Positions 17,221 through 26,566 of a stretch of DNA of 64,000 nucleotides are shown here, in pieces. Source of the DNA: an uncultured delta proteobacterium (GTDB lineage: Bacteria; Desulfobacterota; Desulfovibrionia; Desulfovibrionales; Desulfovibrionaceae); contig CAILNX010000047.1 of assembly GCA_903835685.1 (NCBI GenBank), positions 1 through 64,000 on the forward strand, given 5' to 3'. Position 1 is the first letter of the stretch. Every line of letters starts with the position of its first letter. The position numbers and the translations under genes are program-made. The notes under the pieces are model-generated. The model had not been told where the DNA came from and did not search any database. It saw only the letters and a list, made by a program, of their open reading frames with translations.

Positions 17221-18102
17221 CTACTCCTCCTTCCGGTACACAATGGCCCCGGGATAATGCATGGGCCGAAAGGCCCGGCTGATGTTGTGCAGGGATTCCG
17301 AGTGCCCGATGAGCAGGTAGCCGCTGGCAAAAAGATTGTCGTAAAAGGCGCTGATCACCCGCTGCTTCATCTCGTCGTCGAAGTAGATGATGACATTGCG
17401 GCAGAACACGATGTTGGATCGCTCCACCCGCTTGATCTGGACCTTGTCGCTCAAATTGAGCTGGCCGAAGGTCACCAGGCTCTTCACCTCGGCGCTGACC
17501 CGGAAATTGCCCTCGCTGTCCCGCTCGAAATAGCGCTCCACAAGGTGTTTGGGCGTGGTCCGCAGGGTGTACTCGTTGTACACCCCCCGCCGGGCGGACA
17601 TGAGCACCCGCTCGGACAGGTCGTTGGCCGTGATTTTCACGTCCCAGGAGGGCAGTTCGGTCTTCAAAATTTCGTGCAGGATGATGGACAGGGTGTACGG
17701 CTCCTCGCCGGTGGAGCACCCGGCGGACCAGATGCGCAGCTTGCGGGTGCCGGCCTGGCGCAGGGACTTGAGCAACTCGGCCAGGACATTGTCCTGAAAG
17801 ACCGTGAGCTGGGGCGGATTGCGGTAGAAGCTGGTCTCGTTGGTGGTGACCACCTCAAAGAGGCGGTTCAACTCTTCCTTGCGGCCTGAATCGTACTGGA
17901 GATAGTAGTAGTACTCATTGAAGCTCTTCAGGTTGAGCTGCTTGAGCCGGTTGGACAGCCGATTCTCCAGCAGGTATTTGCGGTTGTCGGCAATGTAGAT
18001 GCCGCACTGGGTATAGATGAAATCCCGGAGCTGAGCGAACTCCTGGTCGCTGATCTTCAGTTCCTTTTTCAGGGAGAGCGGCTGGGAGAAAAGGGAGGGC
18101 AT
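17221..18102 (-). CDS. cheR: chemotaxis methyltransferase CheR
   Basis: A 293-residue protein with the CheR N-terminal helical domain and SAM-binding domain: TTNETSFYRNP, RIWSAGCSTGEEPYTLS (motif I), ITANDLSERVL, FCRNVIIYFD and IGHSESL. It methylates glutamates of chemoreceptors using S-adenosylmethionine, opposing the methylesterase CheB encoded in the same operon. The start is immediately adjacent to the stop of the HEAT-repeat gene (no gap). No receptor gene is in the window, so its substrates are encoded elsewhere. Confidence 0.94.
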   Translation of the reverse strand: MPSLFSQPLSLKKELKISDQEFAQLRDFIYTQCGIYIADNRKYLLENRLSNRLKQLNLKSFNEYYYYLQYDSGRKEELNRLFEVVTTNETSFYRNPPQLTVFQDNVLAELLKSLRQAGTRKLRIWSAGCSTGEEPYTLSIILHEILKTELPSWDVKITANDLSERVLMSARRGVYNEYTLRTTPKHLVERYFERDSEGNFRVSAEVKSLVTFGQLNLSDKVQIKRVERSNIVFCRNVIIYFDDEMKQRVISAFYDNLFASGYLLIGHSESLHNISRAFRPMHYPGAIVYRKEE

Positions 18103-20055
18103 CTACAGTTCCTCTCCTTGATTTTCCTGAATCTGGGCAATGGCCGCCTCGGCCGCCTGGCCCAGATCAGCATCCTCGCTGTTGGATATCTCCAGCAAGG
18201 CCCGGAAGGCGGAGGTCCCTCCGATCTCGCCCAAGGACTCGATGACCTTAATGACCAGAAGCTTGTTGGGACTCTCCAAAAGCGGCACCAGATTGGGGAT
18301 GGCGCTGGCCTCCCGGTGAGCGCCCAGGGCCTCCACGGCCCGGATGCGCACCCAGTCGTCGTCGTCGTCGAGGATCTGCACCAGATTGGGGGCGGTGAGC
18401 TTGTCGTAGCGCTTGCCCATGAGTTCGGCCAGGGCCAGGCGCACCTCCCGCGACTCGTCGTGCAGGCGGGAGATGACCACGGACAGCCATTCTTCGGTGT
18501 CCTCGGAGAGATGGGACACGGCCTCGATGGCCACCTTGCGGATGTCCGGGATCTCGTCCTCGAGGGCCCGCTTGAGCAGGGTCATGTTGGCCGGATCGCG
18601 CAATTCGCCCAAGGCGTACACGGCCATGAGCCGCTGGATGGGGTCGTCGCTCCCGGCCATGCCCTGGAATTTCTCGTTCAACCCCGCGCCGCCGATGGTC
18701 ACGCAGGCGCCCAGGGCCGCCTCCTTCACATCGTTGTACGGGTGGTTCAGCAGGGCGAAAATGCGCATCCCCACCTCGGGGATGCGCACCTTCTCACCCA
18801 GAAAGGCCAAGGCCCCGCGCAGGACCGTGCCGTCCTGGTGGCGGTCCAGCACGTCCAGGAAAAAGTCCTTGACCTCGGCCCCGGCCACCTGATGCAGGGA
18901 GGCGATGATGTCCCGTTGCAGGTCCCGGTCGCTGTTCCAGAAAATCTTGATCAGGGCCTTGCTCACGGCCGGGTCGCTGATGAGCCCCAGGGCGGCCACA
19001 GCCACCCTGGCCACAGCCGGGTCCTTGCTCACCAGGCCGTATTCCAGGGACTTGGTCATCCCGATGTTGGCCAGGTATTTGAGGGTCTTCTCCAGCCGTT
19101 CGTGGTCGTGGTCCGGGTCCATGGCCGCCGCCAGCCCGAGGATCTTCTCCGAGGCCTCTTCGTCGCCCACGTAGGCCAAGCCGTGAATGGCCGCGTCCTG
19201 GATGTCCACGTCCTCGTCGTCGAGGGCGATGATGAGGTACTGGCGGAAATTGATCCGCTCGTCCCTGGACAGGAGGTTCAGGGACTTCCCTCCCAGGATG
19301 TTCACGATGGCCTTGGCGATCTTGTTGCGCAGCACCCCGGGGGACTGGTCCATGCGCTTGAGCAGGAGGCTCACGGCCTGGATGTTGCCCATCTCGCCGA
19401 GAGCGTCGATGATCATGGAAGCCACCAGGTCCGAGGCGTGATTCAAGGCCTTGGCCAGGGCCACCACCGAGCTGATGTGCCTGATTTTGGACAAGGACTC
19501 GATGACCGCGTACTGCACCCACTCCTCGTCTTCCATGGCCTTGTTCAGGCACTTGGCCGCCTCGGGCTTGGCCAGTTCGCCCAGGCTGACCGCGGCCTGG
19601 TAACGGACGTTCACCTCCGGGTCCTTGAGCAGGGCGTCGCACAAAGGCGTCACGGCCAGGACATTGTTGGTCATGCCCAGGATATCCGCGCCGAAGATGC
19701 GGATGTCCGTATCCTCGTCGTGCATGAGCTCCACCAGGGACGGGAAGTCTTGGTCTCCAACCTGGCGCAGGATGTCCATGGACAGGTTGCGGGCCGGGGC
19801 GTCGTCAGAGCGTAGCAAGGGAATGACCGCCTGCACCACTTCCCGGCCGCCTATCTTGCGCAGGGCCACGTCCGCGGCCTCCTGGATGCCCAGGTGGCGG
19901 GACTTGAGCAGTGCGGCCAAAGAGGGGACAGCCATCTCGCAGCGCAGGTCGGCGGCGGTGAACGCCGCCTCGCGCACCACGGACGGGTCATCGCTTTGCA
20001 ACTGTTCAAGCAGTCCTTTGATTTGATCTATGACCTCTCCCTTCACCACAATCAT
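18103..20055 (-). CDS. HEAT-repeat protein of the chemotaxis operon
   Basis: A 650-residue protein made almost entirely of HEAT/PBS-lyase-type helical repeats of about 31 residues (for example SDDPSVVREAAFTAADLRCE, KDPEVNVRYQAAVSLGELAK, DDDDWVRIRAVEALGAH). No enzymatic motif is visible. I chose the ATG at 20055, which has GGAGAG eight bases upstream; an upstream in-frame extension overlaps cheB. Its place between cheB and cheR suggests a scaffold for signalling complexes, but no partner can be named from sequence. The gene is in the same conserved order I recall for a Desulfovibrio vulgaris che cluster. Confidence 0.85.
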   Translation of the reverse strand: MIVVKGEVIDQIKGLLEQLQSDDPSVVREAAFTAADLRCEMAVPSLAALLKSRHLGIQEAADVALRKIGGREVVQAVIPLLRSDDAPARNLSMDILRQVGDQDFPSLVELMHDEDTDIRIFGADILGMTNNVLAVTPLCDALLKDPEVNVRYQAAVSLGELAKPEAAKCLNKAMEDEEWVQYAVIESLSKIRHISSVVALAKALNHASDLVASMIIDALGEMGNIQAVSLLLKRMDQSPGVLRNKIAKAIVNILGGKSLNLLSRDERINFRQYLIIALDDEDVDIQDAAIHGLAYVGDEEASEKILGLAAAMDPDHDHERLEKTLKYLANIGMTKSLEYGLVSKDPAVARVAVAALGLISDPAVSKALIKIFWNSDRDLQRDIIASLHQVAGAEVKDFFLDVLDRHQDGTVLRGALAFLGEKVRIPEVGMRIFALLNHPYNDVKEAALGACVTIGGAGLNEKFQGMAGSDDPIQRLMAVYALGELRDPANMTLLKRALEDEIPDIRKVAIEAVSHLSEDTEEWLSVVISRLHDESREVRLALAELMGKRYDKLTAPNLVQILDDDDDWVRIRAVEALGAHREASAIPNLVPLLESPNKLLVIKVIESLGEIGGTSAFRALLEISNSEDADLGQAAEAAIAQIQENQGEEL

Positions 20056-20092
20056 CCGGCGCTCTCCGGTTGAAGGAGCACCTGCCGGTCGT

Positions 20093-21175
20093 TCATTTGT
20101 ACAAATTTCCGAGAATGGCCGCAGCCATGTCCCCCACGTCCACGATCTCGTCGGCCAGCCCGGCGTCCACGATGGCCTTGGGCATGCCGTAGACCACGCA
20201 GGTGGCGTCGCTCTGGGCCAGGGCCCGGCCGCCCTTCTGCTTGAGGAGGCGTATGCCCTCCATGCCGTCGTTGCCCATGCCCGTGAGCACCACCCCCAGG
20301 GCGCGCCGCCCCAGGTGTTCGCCCACGGACCCGATGAGCACGTTGGCCGAGGGTTTGTACAGGGCCTCCTTGGGATCACCGGTGACCACCAGGTCGATGC
20401 GGCTGGCCTTGGGGTCCACGATCACGTGCTTGCCGCCCGGGGCCACGAAGGCGTGACCGGGACGGAGCTGGTCCCCGGTCTCTGCTTCCTTTACATGAAT
20501 CTTGCAAACTCCGTCCAGACGTTTGGCAAAAGGTCCGGTAAAAGCCGCAGGCATGTGCTGGGCGATGAGGATGCCGGCCGGGAAATCCTCGGGCAGGGCC
20601 GAGAGGATGCGCTGCACGGCCGGGGGGCCACCCGTGGACACCCCGATGGCCACCACGTCGCGTATCAGGCGTCCCTGGGGGCGGACCAGGGGGCCTTCGT
20701 ACTTTGCGGTCAGGCCGTGTCCGGCCTCGCCCGGGCGCTCCAGGGTAGGCATGGGCCGGGGGCGTCCCAGGGGATGGACCTTGCGCTTGGCCATGGTCTT
20801 GACCTTGAGCAGAAGGTCCTGTTCGATCTTGATGATGTCCAGGGACACCTTGGAAAGCTGTTTGGGAATGAAATCCACGGCCCCCAGATCCAGGGCCTTC
20901 AAGGTGGCCTCGGCCCCCTCGGTGGTGAGCGAACTGACCATGAGCACCGGCCGGGGCATCTCCATCATGATGTGGCGCAGGGCCGTGAGTCCGTCCATGC
21001 GCGGCATCTCGATGTCCAGGGTGACCACGTCGGGGTTGAACTTGCGCACCAGCTCAAGCCCTTCCTCGCCGTCCCGGCCCGTGGCCACGACCCGTATCTC
21101 CGGGTCCTTCTCCAGCATGGTGCTGATGGCCTTGCGCATGAAGGCCGAATCATCGACAACAACGACACTGATCAC
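20093..21175 (-). CDS. cheB: chemotaxis methylesterase/glutamine deamidase CheB
   Basis: A 360-residue protein with an N-terminal receiver (MISVVVVDDSAFMRK, phosphoacceptor Asp54 in TLDIEMPRMDG) and a C-terminal methylesterase domain with the catalytic triad in GVSTGGPPA (Ser), AQHMP (His) and TGMGNDGMEG (Asp). I chose the GTG at 21175 because AAGGAG lies six bases upstream and the protein then starts at the receiver's first strand. An in-frame start at 21232 would add a non-conserved tail. It is the first gene of the minus-strand che operon, so the operon promoter should lie within 21176-21464. Confidence 0.93.
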   Translation of the reverse strand: MISVVVVDDSAFMRKAISTMLEKDPEIRVVATGRDGEEGLELVRKFNPDVVTLDIEMPRMDGLTALRHIMMEMPRPVLMVSSLTTEGAEATLKALDLGAVDFIPKQLSKVSLDIIKIEQDLLLKVKTMAKRKVHPLGRPRPMPTLERPGEAGHGLTAKYEGPLVRPQGRLIRDVVAIGVSTGGPPAVQRILSALPEDFPAGILIAQHMPAAFTGPFAKRLDGVCKIHVKEAETGDQLRPGHAFVAPGGKHVIVDPKASRIDLVVTGDPKEALYKPSANVLIGSVGEHLGRRALGVVLTGMGNDGMEGIRLLKQKGGRALAQSDATCVVYGMPKAIVDAGLADEIVDVGDMAAAILGNLYK

Positions 21176-21464
21176 GCCGGTCTCCTTGGCTCGTGTCCGG
21201 GTCAGGCGACAGGCCCGCCACCCGAAGCTCACAACTGGTTATATTTGACATATTCGCCCCCGGTTGTCCAATGTCCAAAGCTCCAGGACAAGGGCTTTCT
21301 CCCGGGAAAACCGCCGGAGTGAAAATAATCATCCCCCCGGCCGGACCAAAGGCCACTTAAGCCCCGCCTCGGTTTACAACATGCCGGTTTCAGCCTAAAG
21401 AAAGGCCTTCCAGCCACGCCCCGGGCCGCGCCCGGAATACTTACGCCCGCACAAAGGAATCGCC

Positions 21465-22919
21465 ATGGCCGACACAGACCTTTTCCCCGCCTATCGGGGC
21501 CACATGGAATACTTCTGCCTGGGGTGCTCAGCCCGCTTCGACATCTCCGAACTGCACTACACCTGCCCCACCTGCTCGGGCGTGTTCCTGCTGCGCGACC
21601 TGGACTTCGAGACCCTGAAAAAGACCCCGGGCCAGGAGTGGCGGCGCATCTTCGATGCTCGGGCGGCCTCCAAAAACACCGCCCTGCGCGGCATCTTCCG
21701 CTTCTACGAACTCATGGCCCCGGTCATGGAGGAGGAGGACATCGTATTTCTGGGCGAGGGCAACACCCCGGAAGTGGCCTCGTCCCCCACCCTGCGCGGC
21801 CTGACCGGCCTGAAAACCGTGTACAAGAACGACGGCCAGAACCCCAGCGCCTCGTTCAAGGATCGGGGCATGGCCTGCGCCTTCAGCTACTTGAAAGCCC
21901 TGGTGCGCAAGCACGGCTGGGACCAGGTGCTCACGGTCTGCGCCTCCACCGGGGACACCTCGGCCTCGGCCGCGCTGTATGCCTCGTACGTGGGCGGCCC
22001 GGTCAAGTCCGTGGTCATCCTGCCCCAGGGCAAGGTCACGCCCCAGCAACTGGCCCAGCCGCTCGGCAGCGGGGCCGTGGTCCTGGAGGTTCCCGGGGTC
22101 TTCGACGACTGCATGAAGGTGGTGGAGCACCTGGCCGACAACTACCGGGTGGCCCTGCTCAATTCCAAGAACGCCTGGCGCATCCTGGGCCAGGAGTCCT
22201 ACGCCTTTGAGGTGGCCCAGTGGCACGACTGGGACGTGTCCGGGCTTTGCCTCTTCGTGCCCATCGGCAATGCGGGCAATGTCACGGCCATCATGGCCGG
22301 ATTCCTCAAGCTCTACGACTTAGGGATCATCACCGCCCTGCCCCGCCTGTTCGGGGTCCAGTCCCACCACGCCGACCCGGTCTTTCGCTATTACAGCGTG
22401 GACGATCCCAAGGAGCGCCACTACGAGCCCGTGGCCGTGACCCCCAGCGTGGCCCAGGCGGCCATGATCGGCAACCCGGTGTCCTTCCCCCGGGTACGGC
22501 ATTTCGCCGAGCGCTTCGAGGCCGTGGGCGGGAAAGGGGCCTTTCAGGTGGTCCAGGTCACGGAGCAGGCCATCATGGAGGGCATGATCCTGGCCAACCG
22601 GCACGGGCACATCGCCTGCACCCAGGGAGGGGAATGCCTGGCCGGAGCCTTGAGGGCCAAGGAGCTGGGCCTCGTCTCGGCCGAGGAGACCATCATCCTG
22701 GACGCCACGGCCCACCAGCTCAAGTTCGTGGACTTCCAGAACATGTACTTCACCAACAGCTTCCCGCCCGAGTTCGGGGTCACCCCCCGGCCCGAGCTGG
22801 CCAATGCCCCGGAACTGGTCATCGATCCGGCGGAGAAGGCCGCTCTGTCCCCCGAGGCCTACACCCTGAAGGCCGCCGAGAACGTGGTGAAGCGGCTGGG
22901 GCTTGCGGCCAAAAGGTGA
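21465..22919 (+). CDS. thrC: threonine synthase
   Basis: A 484-residue PLP enzyme. An N-terminal zinc-ribbon-like segment (Cys18, Cys21, Cys34, Cys37) precedes the fold-type II core. The PLP lysine is Lys132 in NPSASFKDRGM, and the phosphate loop resembles VPIGNAGNVTA. It converts O-phosphohomoserine to threonine. The start is preceded by AAAGGAATCGCC. A short hairpin (GGGGAGA/TCTCTCC) follows the stop without a T-run. It is divergent from cheB; the 289-base gap between them has a perfect TTGACA at 21245-21250 but no convincing -10. Confidence 0.9.
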   Translation: MADTDLFPAYRGHMEYFCLGCSARFDISELHYTCPTCSGVFLLRDLDFETLKKTPGQEWRRIFDARAASKNTALRGIFRFYELMAPVMEEEDIVFLGEGNTPEVASSPTLRGLTGLKTVYKNDGQNPSASFKDRGMACAFSYLKALVRKHGWDQVLTVCASTGDTSASAALYASYVGGPVKSVVILPQGKVTPQQLAQPLGSGAVVLEVPGVFDDCMKVVEHLADNYRVALLNSKNAWRILGQESYAFEVAQWHDWDVSGLCLFVPIGNAGNVTAIMAGFLKLYDLGIITALPRLFGVQSHHADPVFRYYSVDDPKERHYEPVAVTPSVAQAAMIGNPVSFPRVRHFAERFEAVGGKGAFQVVQVTEQAIMEGMILANRHGHIACTQGGECLAGALRAKELGLVSAEETIILDATAHQLKFVDFQNMYFTNSFPPEFGVTPRPELANAPELVIDPAEKAALSPEAYTLKAAENVVKRLGLAAKR

Positions 22920-23061
22920 GGTCGGGGAGACTCATTCTCTCCCTTGCCACGGCGAGGCGACGCATGAAGAAAATATATATTTGTTTTTTCTCTTGGATTT
23001 CGCCCTGGCCCGGGTGTGAAATGCCGGAGGCATCCTTCCGGTTCGTCCGGAGGGCCTGACC

Positions 23062-23820
23062 ATGCCCCCCAAAATCCGCGCCGACCAGCTCCTGTTCGAC
23101 CAGGGCCTGGCCGAGAGCCGGGAAAAGGCCAAGCGCCTGATCATGGCCGGCCAGGTCTTTGTGCTGGAGGGCGGCCCAAAGGGTCAGAAGCGTCCCGTGG
23201 GCAAGCCCGGCCAGGGTCTGGCCCCGGAGACCGAACTGACCCTTTCGGGCGAGGACCGCTTCGTGAGCCGGGGCGGGTACAAGCTGCTCACGGCCATCGA
23301 ACATTTCGGCCTGGACGTCACGGGCAAGGTCTGCCTGGACGCCGGGGCCTCCACGGGCGGGTTCACCGACTGCCTGCTCCAGCATGGCGCGGCCCGGGTC
23401 TATGCGGCGGACGTGGGCTACGGGCAGTTGCACTGGAAACTGCGCACAGACCCCCGGGTCATCTGCCTGGAGCGCATCAACCTACGCGAAGCCCCGGCCG
23501 ACCTTTTGCCCGAGAAGGTGGACCTGATCACGGCCGACCTGTCCTTCATCTCCCTGACCAAGGTCCTGCCCGCCTGCCTGGGCTTTCTCAAGCGGCCCGG
23601 CCAGGTGGTGGCTCTGATCAAGCCCCAGTTCGAACTCGGCCCGGGCCGCACGGACAAGGGCGTGGTGCACGACGAGGCGGACCGGATGGAGGCCGTGGAC
23701 GCGGTCACGGCCTTCTGCCGGGACGAACTGGGGCTGGCGCCCAAAGGCCTGGTTCCATCGCGCATCCTTGGCCCCAAGGGCAACCAGGAGTACCTGGCCT
23801 GGTTCCAAACCAGGGACTGA
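23062..23820 (+). CDS. tlyA: TlyA-family rRNA 2'-O-methyltransferase / hemolysin-like protein
   Basis: A 252-residue protein with an N-terminal S4 RNA-binding domain (RADQLLFDQGLAESREKAKR) and an FtsJ-type Rossmann methyltransferase domain (VCLDAGASTGGFTDCLLQHG as the SAM motif, TADLSFISL, ALIKPQFELGP). Family members methylate 16S/23S rRNA ribose in actinobacteria; in other bacteria the target is often unproven. The 142-base gap upstream contains an AT-rich tract (about 22972-22995) but no clear promoter. The ATG at 23062 follows GGAGGGCC. Confidence 0.88.
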   Translation: MPPKIRADQLLFDQGLAESREKAKRLIMAGQVFVLEGGPKGQKRPVGKPGQGLAPETELTLSGEDRFVSRGGYKLLTAIEHFGLDVTGKVCLDAGASTGGFTDCLLQHGAARVYAADVGYGQLHWKLRTDPRVICLERINLREAPADLLPEKVDLITADLSFISLTKVLPACLGFLKRPGQVVALIKPQFELGPGRTDKGVVHDEADRMEAVDAVTAFCRDELGLAPKGLVPSRILGPKGNQEYLAWFQTRD

Positions 23821-23873
23821 GCGCCCACCCCGGGCTTGTCCCAGGCTGCCGGAAGGCGTAGGGACCTTGCCCT

Positions 23874-24794
23874 ATGACCGGCACGACCTCCAAAGGCCTC
23901 TTGAGCGGCCTGATCTATTCGGTGGTGTCTGCCGTGTGCTTCGGCATGATGGCCATCATCGCCAAGCTGGGGTTCGCGGCCGGGCTCTCGGGAGCGCACA
24001 TGCTCCAGTACCGCTTCACCTTTGCCTCGGCCATGCTGGCCCTGGTGCTGGCGGCCAAGGACCCGAGGCTGTTCCGCATCAGCCGCAGCTCCCTGCTCAA
24101 ATGCCTGGGCCTGGGGTCCGTGGGCTACGCCTCCCAGAGCATGCTCTTCATGCAGACCCTGGGCTATCTTCCGGCCTCCACCACCGAACTCATTCTCTAT
24201 TCCTACCCGGTGGTGGTCACCCTGCTCTCGGTGCTCATCTTCCGGCTGCCCCTGACCCGGTCCATTGGCGCGGCCCTGGTCCTGGTCAGCCTGGGCGCGG
24301 CCCTGGTCTTTCACGACGCCTTCAGCAAGCATCTGGACCCGGTGGGCCTCATCTACGCCGTGGCCGTGGTGGCCGTGTTCTCGGCCTATCTGCTCTGCGT
24401 CCAGGCCGTGCTCAAGGGCGAAAAGCCCTTGCGCATGACTTTCTACGTGGTGCTTTCGGCCGCCCTGACCTACAATCTGGTCAACGGCCCAGCGGCCTTC
24501 CTGGACATGACCCCCACCCGGCTGGGCCTGGGGCTCATTCTGGGCCTGGTGCCCACCACCGTGGCCGCCTCCTGCCTGTACCTGGCCATCGAGCGCATCG
24601 GCAGCGCCTACACCTCCATCTTCTGCTCGCTGGAGCCCGTGGCCACCCTGGTGGCCGCGCACCTGCTCCTGGGCGAGGAGGTGGCCGCCCTGCAACTGGC
24701 GGGCGTGGTCCTTATCGTGGCCGGGATTGTGCTCCCGAATCTGCGGCTCCTGTTCCAGCGCCATCTCGCAGCACCCGCACCAGAAAGGCCTTGA
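23874..24794 (+). CDS. EamA/DMT-family transporter
   Basis: A 306-residue integral membrane protein with ten predicted helices arranged as two EamA repeats. The first has AAGLSGAHMLQYRFTFASAML and LPASTTELILYSYPVVVTLLS; the second has GLVPTTVAASCLYLAIERIG and YTSIFCSLEPVATLVAAHLL. DMT proteins export amino acids, metabolites or nucleotide sugars; the substrate is not readable. The last 83 bases overlap the 3' end of the convergent methyltransferase gene, so both C-termini share DNA. Confidence 0.85.
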   Translation: MTGTTSKGLLSGLIYSVVSAVCFGMMAIIAKLGFAAGLSGAHMLQYRFTFASAMLALVLAAKDPRLFRISRSSLLKCLGLGSVGYASQSMLFMQTLGYLPASTTELILYSYPVVVTLLSVLIFRLPLTRSIGAALVLVSLGAALVFHDAFSKHLDPVGLIYAVAVVAVFSAYLLCVQAVLKGEKPLRMTFYVVLSAALTYNLVNGPAAFLDMTPTRLGLGLILGLVPTTVAASCLYLAIERIGSAYTSIFCSLEPVATLVAAHLLLGEEVAALQLAGVVLIVAGIVLPNLRLLFQRHLAAPAPERP

Positions 24795-25944
24795 GGTAGT
24801 CGGTCTCGGGCATGGCCGGATGGACCGGATGGTCGGCGGCCTGGTGCCCCTGGGCCAGGATCTGGACCCTGGCCCGGCTCTCGGACGCGGCCCGGGCCAG
24901 GACCTTGCGCAGTTCCTCCCGGGGCAAATGCTGGGAGCAGGAGCAGGTCAGCATGATCCCGCCATCCCGCACCAGGTCCAGGGCCAGGCGGTTGATGCGC
25001 TGGTAGGCGGCCAGCCCGTTCTTGGCGTCCTTCTTGCGCTTGATGAAGGCCGGTGGGTCCACGCTGACCACATCGAAGCTCTGGCCCTGACTGCGCAGAT
25101 TCTCCAAAATCTCGAAGGCGTCCCCGCGCAAGGCCGCCTCCAGGTCCGCGCCCTGGGCCTGGGCGTTCCTGCGGGCCAGAGCCAGGGCCGGTTCAGAGCT
25201 GTCCAGGCAGGTCACGGCCCCGCCCCGGGCCGCAGCGGCCGCGCCCAGGCCGCCCACGTAGCTGAAGGCGTCCAGCACGCGCATCCCCGGCCGCACGAAT
25301 GAGGCCAGGGCCAGGCGGTTGTCGCGCATGTCGTGGAACCAGCCGGTCTTCTGGCCGCCCGAGGCGGCAAAGGAGAAGGTCCGGCCGCCCTCCTCGGCCT
25401 GCCCTTCCTCGGGAATCTGGCCCAGCAAGGGGCGGACCTCTTTGGCCAGGCCTTCCAGGTCCCGGGACGAGGCGTCGTTTTTGAGCAGAATGGCCGAGGG
25501 ATGCAGCAGATCGTCCAGGATCTGGGCCAGGACGCCCACCTGGCGGTCCATGGCCGCCGTGGTGGTCTGCAGGACCAGGAAATCGCCGAAACGGTCCACC
25601 ATAAGCCCGGGCAGAAAATCCCCCTCGCTGAAGACCAGGCGGTAGGAGGGCCGCTCAAAGAGCCGCTCGCGCAGGCCCAGGGCCTGGACCAGGCGCTGGC
25701 GCAAAAGGTCCCCGTCCAGACGGGCCGAGGGGTCCTGGCTGTACACCCGGGCGCAGATGAGCGCGGCCGGGTTCACGTACACCGCGCCCATGGGACGGCC
25801 GCCCTGGGACACCAGCCGGGCCGTCTCCCCGGGCGTAAAATCCTTGAGCGGGCTGCGGGCCTGGTCCACCTCGTTGCTGAACACCCACAGATGCCCGGCC
25901 CGTACGCGGCGTTCCTCGTCCTTTTTCAGATACAGGGTGCGCAT
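24712..25944 (-). CDS. class I SAM-dependent rRNA methyltransferase, RlmI-type
   Basis: A 410-residue protein with an N-terminal PUA-like domain (RRVRAGHLWVFSNEVDQ), an EEHEED-like middle and a Rossmann methyltransferase domain (VLDAFSYVGGLGAAAAARG, then VVSVDPPAFIKRKKDAKNG carrying the catalytic DPPAF). RlmI methylates C5 of a 23S rRNA cytosine. Cysteines in LTCSCSQH match the family motif. AAGGAGG precedes the ATG at 25944. The C-terminal tail of about 25 residues overlaps the convergent transporter gene, which suggests a recently extended or shifted stop codon. Confidence 0.88.
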   Translation of the reverse strand: MRTLYLKKDEERRVRAGHLWVFSNEVDQARSPLKDFTPGETARLVSQGGRPMGAVYVNPAALICARVYSQDPSARLDGDLLRQRLVQALGLRERLFERPSYRLVFSEGDFLPGLMVDRFGDFLVLQTTTAAMDRQVGVLAQILDDLLHPSAILLKNDASSRDLEGLAKEVRPLLGQIPEEGQAEEGGRTFSFAASGGQKTGWFHDMRDNRLALASFVRPGMRVLDAFSYVGGLGAAAAARGGAVTCLDSSEPALALARRNAQAQGADLEAALRGDAFEILENLRSQGQSFDVVSVDPPAFIKRKKDAKNGLAAYQRINRLALDLVRDGGIMLTCSCSQHLPREELRKVLARAASESRARVQILAQGHQAADHPVHPAMPETDYLKAFLVRVLRDGAGTGAADSGAQSRPR

Positions 25945-25965
25945 GGCCCCTCCTTCACTGGCTGG

Positions 25966-26008
25966 AATAAAAAACAGGCAACCCCTCGACCAGGTCGCGG
26001 GATTGCCT
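25966..26008 (-). terminator. terminator of the receiver gene
   Basis: Reading on the minus strand, AGGCAA and TTGCCT (26003-26008 with 25976-25981) close an imperfect GC-rich stem. It is followed by a run of T residues (the A-run at 25969-25974 on the plus strand). It separates the receiver gene from the methyltransferase gene. Confidence 0.7.
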
Positions 26009-26051
26009 GCCTCACGTCTTTTTGAAATCGTCCGCTCGGCCGAGGCCGAAC

Positions 26052-26462
26052 CTAGTCCTTGGTCCGGATGGAGAATCCCAGGTTGCGCAGTTCGGCCAAA
26101 AGCTTGTCTTCGGTAATGGGCTTGACCAGATAGGAGGCCGCTCCGCCCAGGAAAAAGGCGTCGTGGGTCTCCTTGCGGTCGTCGAGCATGGAGGTGACGA
26201 TGACCTTGGTCTCCAGCGGGGGCTGCCGGACCAGCTCCTTTTCGATGCTGCGGATCTCTTGCAGGGTCTGCTGCCCGTCCATGTCCGGCATGACCAGGTC
26301 CAGGCAAACCAGGTCGTAAGGTTTCTTGGCTTCCGCAGCGCGACGGAAGGCGTCCACGGCCTCTTCGCCGTTGGCGGCCATGTCGCAATAGGCATAGGGG
26401 TGCAGAATTTCGTGGATCATGCTCCGGCAGTAGAAATCATCGTCAACGATCAACACTCTCAT
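26052..26462 (-). CDS. stand-alone receiver-domain response regulator
   Basis: A 136-residue protein consisting only of a CheY-like receiver: acidic pocket Asp7-Asp9, phosphoacceptor Asp55 in CLDLVMPDMDG, Thr in VIVTSML and Lys in YLVKPI. There is no output domain and no adjacent kinase. It could relay phosphate to an unknown partner or signal by direct binding. An MBL-fold hydrolase gene follows upstream in the same direction (gap about 105 bases). Its own promoter may be at 26517-26545. Confidence 0.88.
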   Translation of the reverse strand: MRVLIVDDDFYCRSMIHEILHPYAYCDMAANGEEAVDAFRRAAEAKKPYDLVCLDLVMPDMDGQQTLQEIRSIEKELVRQPPLETKVIVTSMLDDRKETHDAFFLGGAASYLVKPITEDKLLAELRNLGFSIRTKD

Positions 26463-26516
26463 GCCGTTCCACTCCTTGAAACAGGATCATCCACCAAGGT
26501 CAGCCCGAGGACGAGA

Positions 26517-26545
26517 TTTATGGCATCATTTCCCGGGGAATGCAA
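26517..26545 (-). promoter_or_regulatory. possible sigma70 promoter of the receiver gene
   Basis: On the minus strand TTGCAT (26545-26540) is followed after 17 bases by CATAAA (26522-26517), with TGC just before the -10 as in extended -10 promoters. The hexamers are only moderate matches. Confidence 0.35.
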
Positions 26546-26566
26546 GCAGACACAGGGTTTCCCGGC

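Noticed and set aside
21245-21273. Perfect TTGACA before thrC as a promoter
   Set aside because: No acceptable -10 at 16-18 bases; not listed as a promoter.
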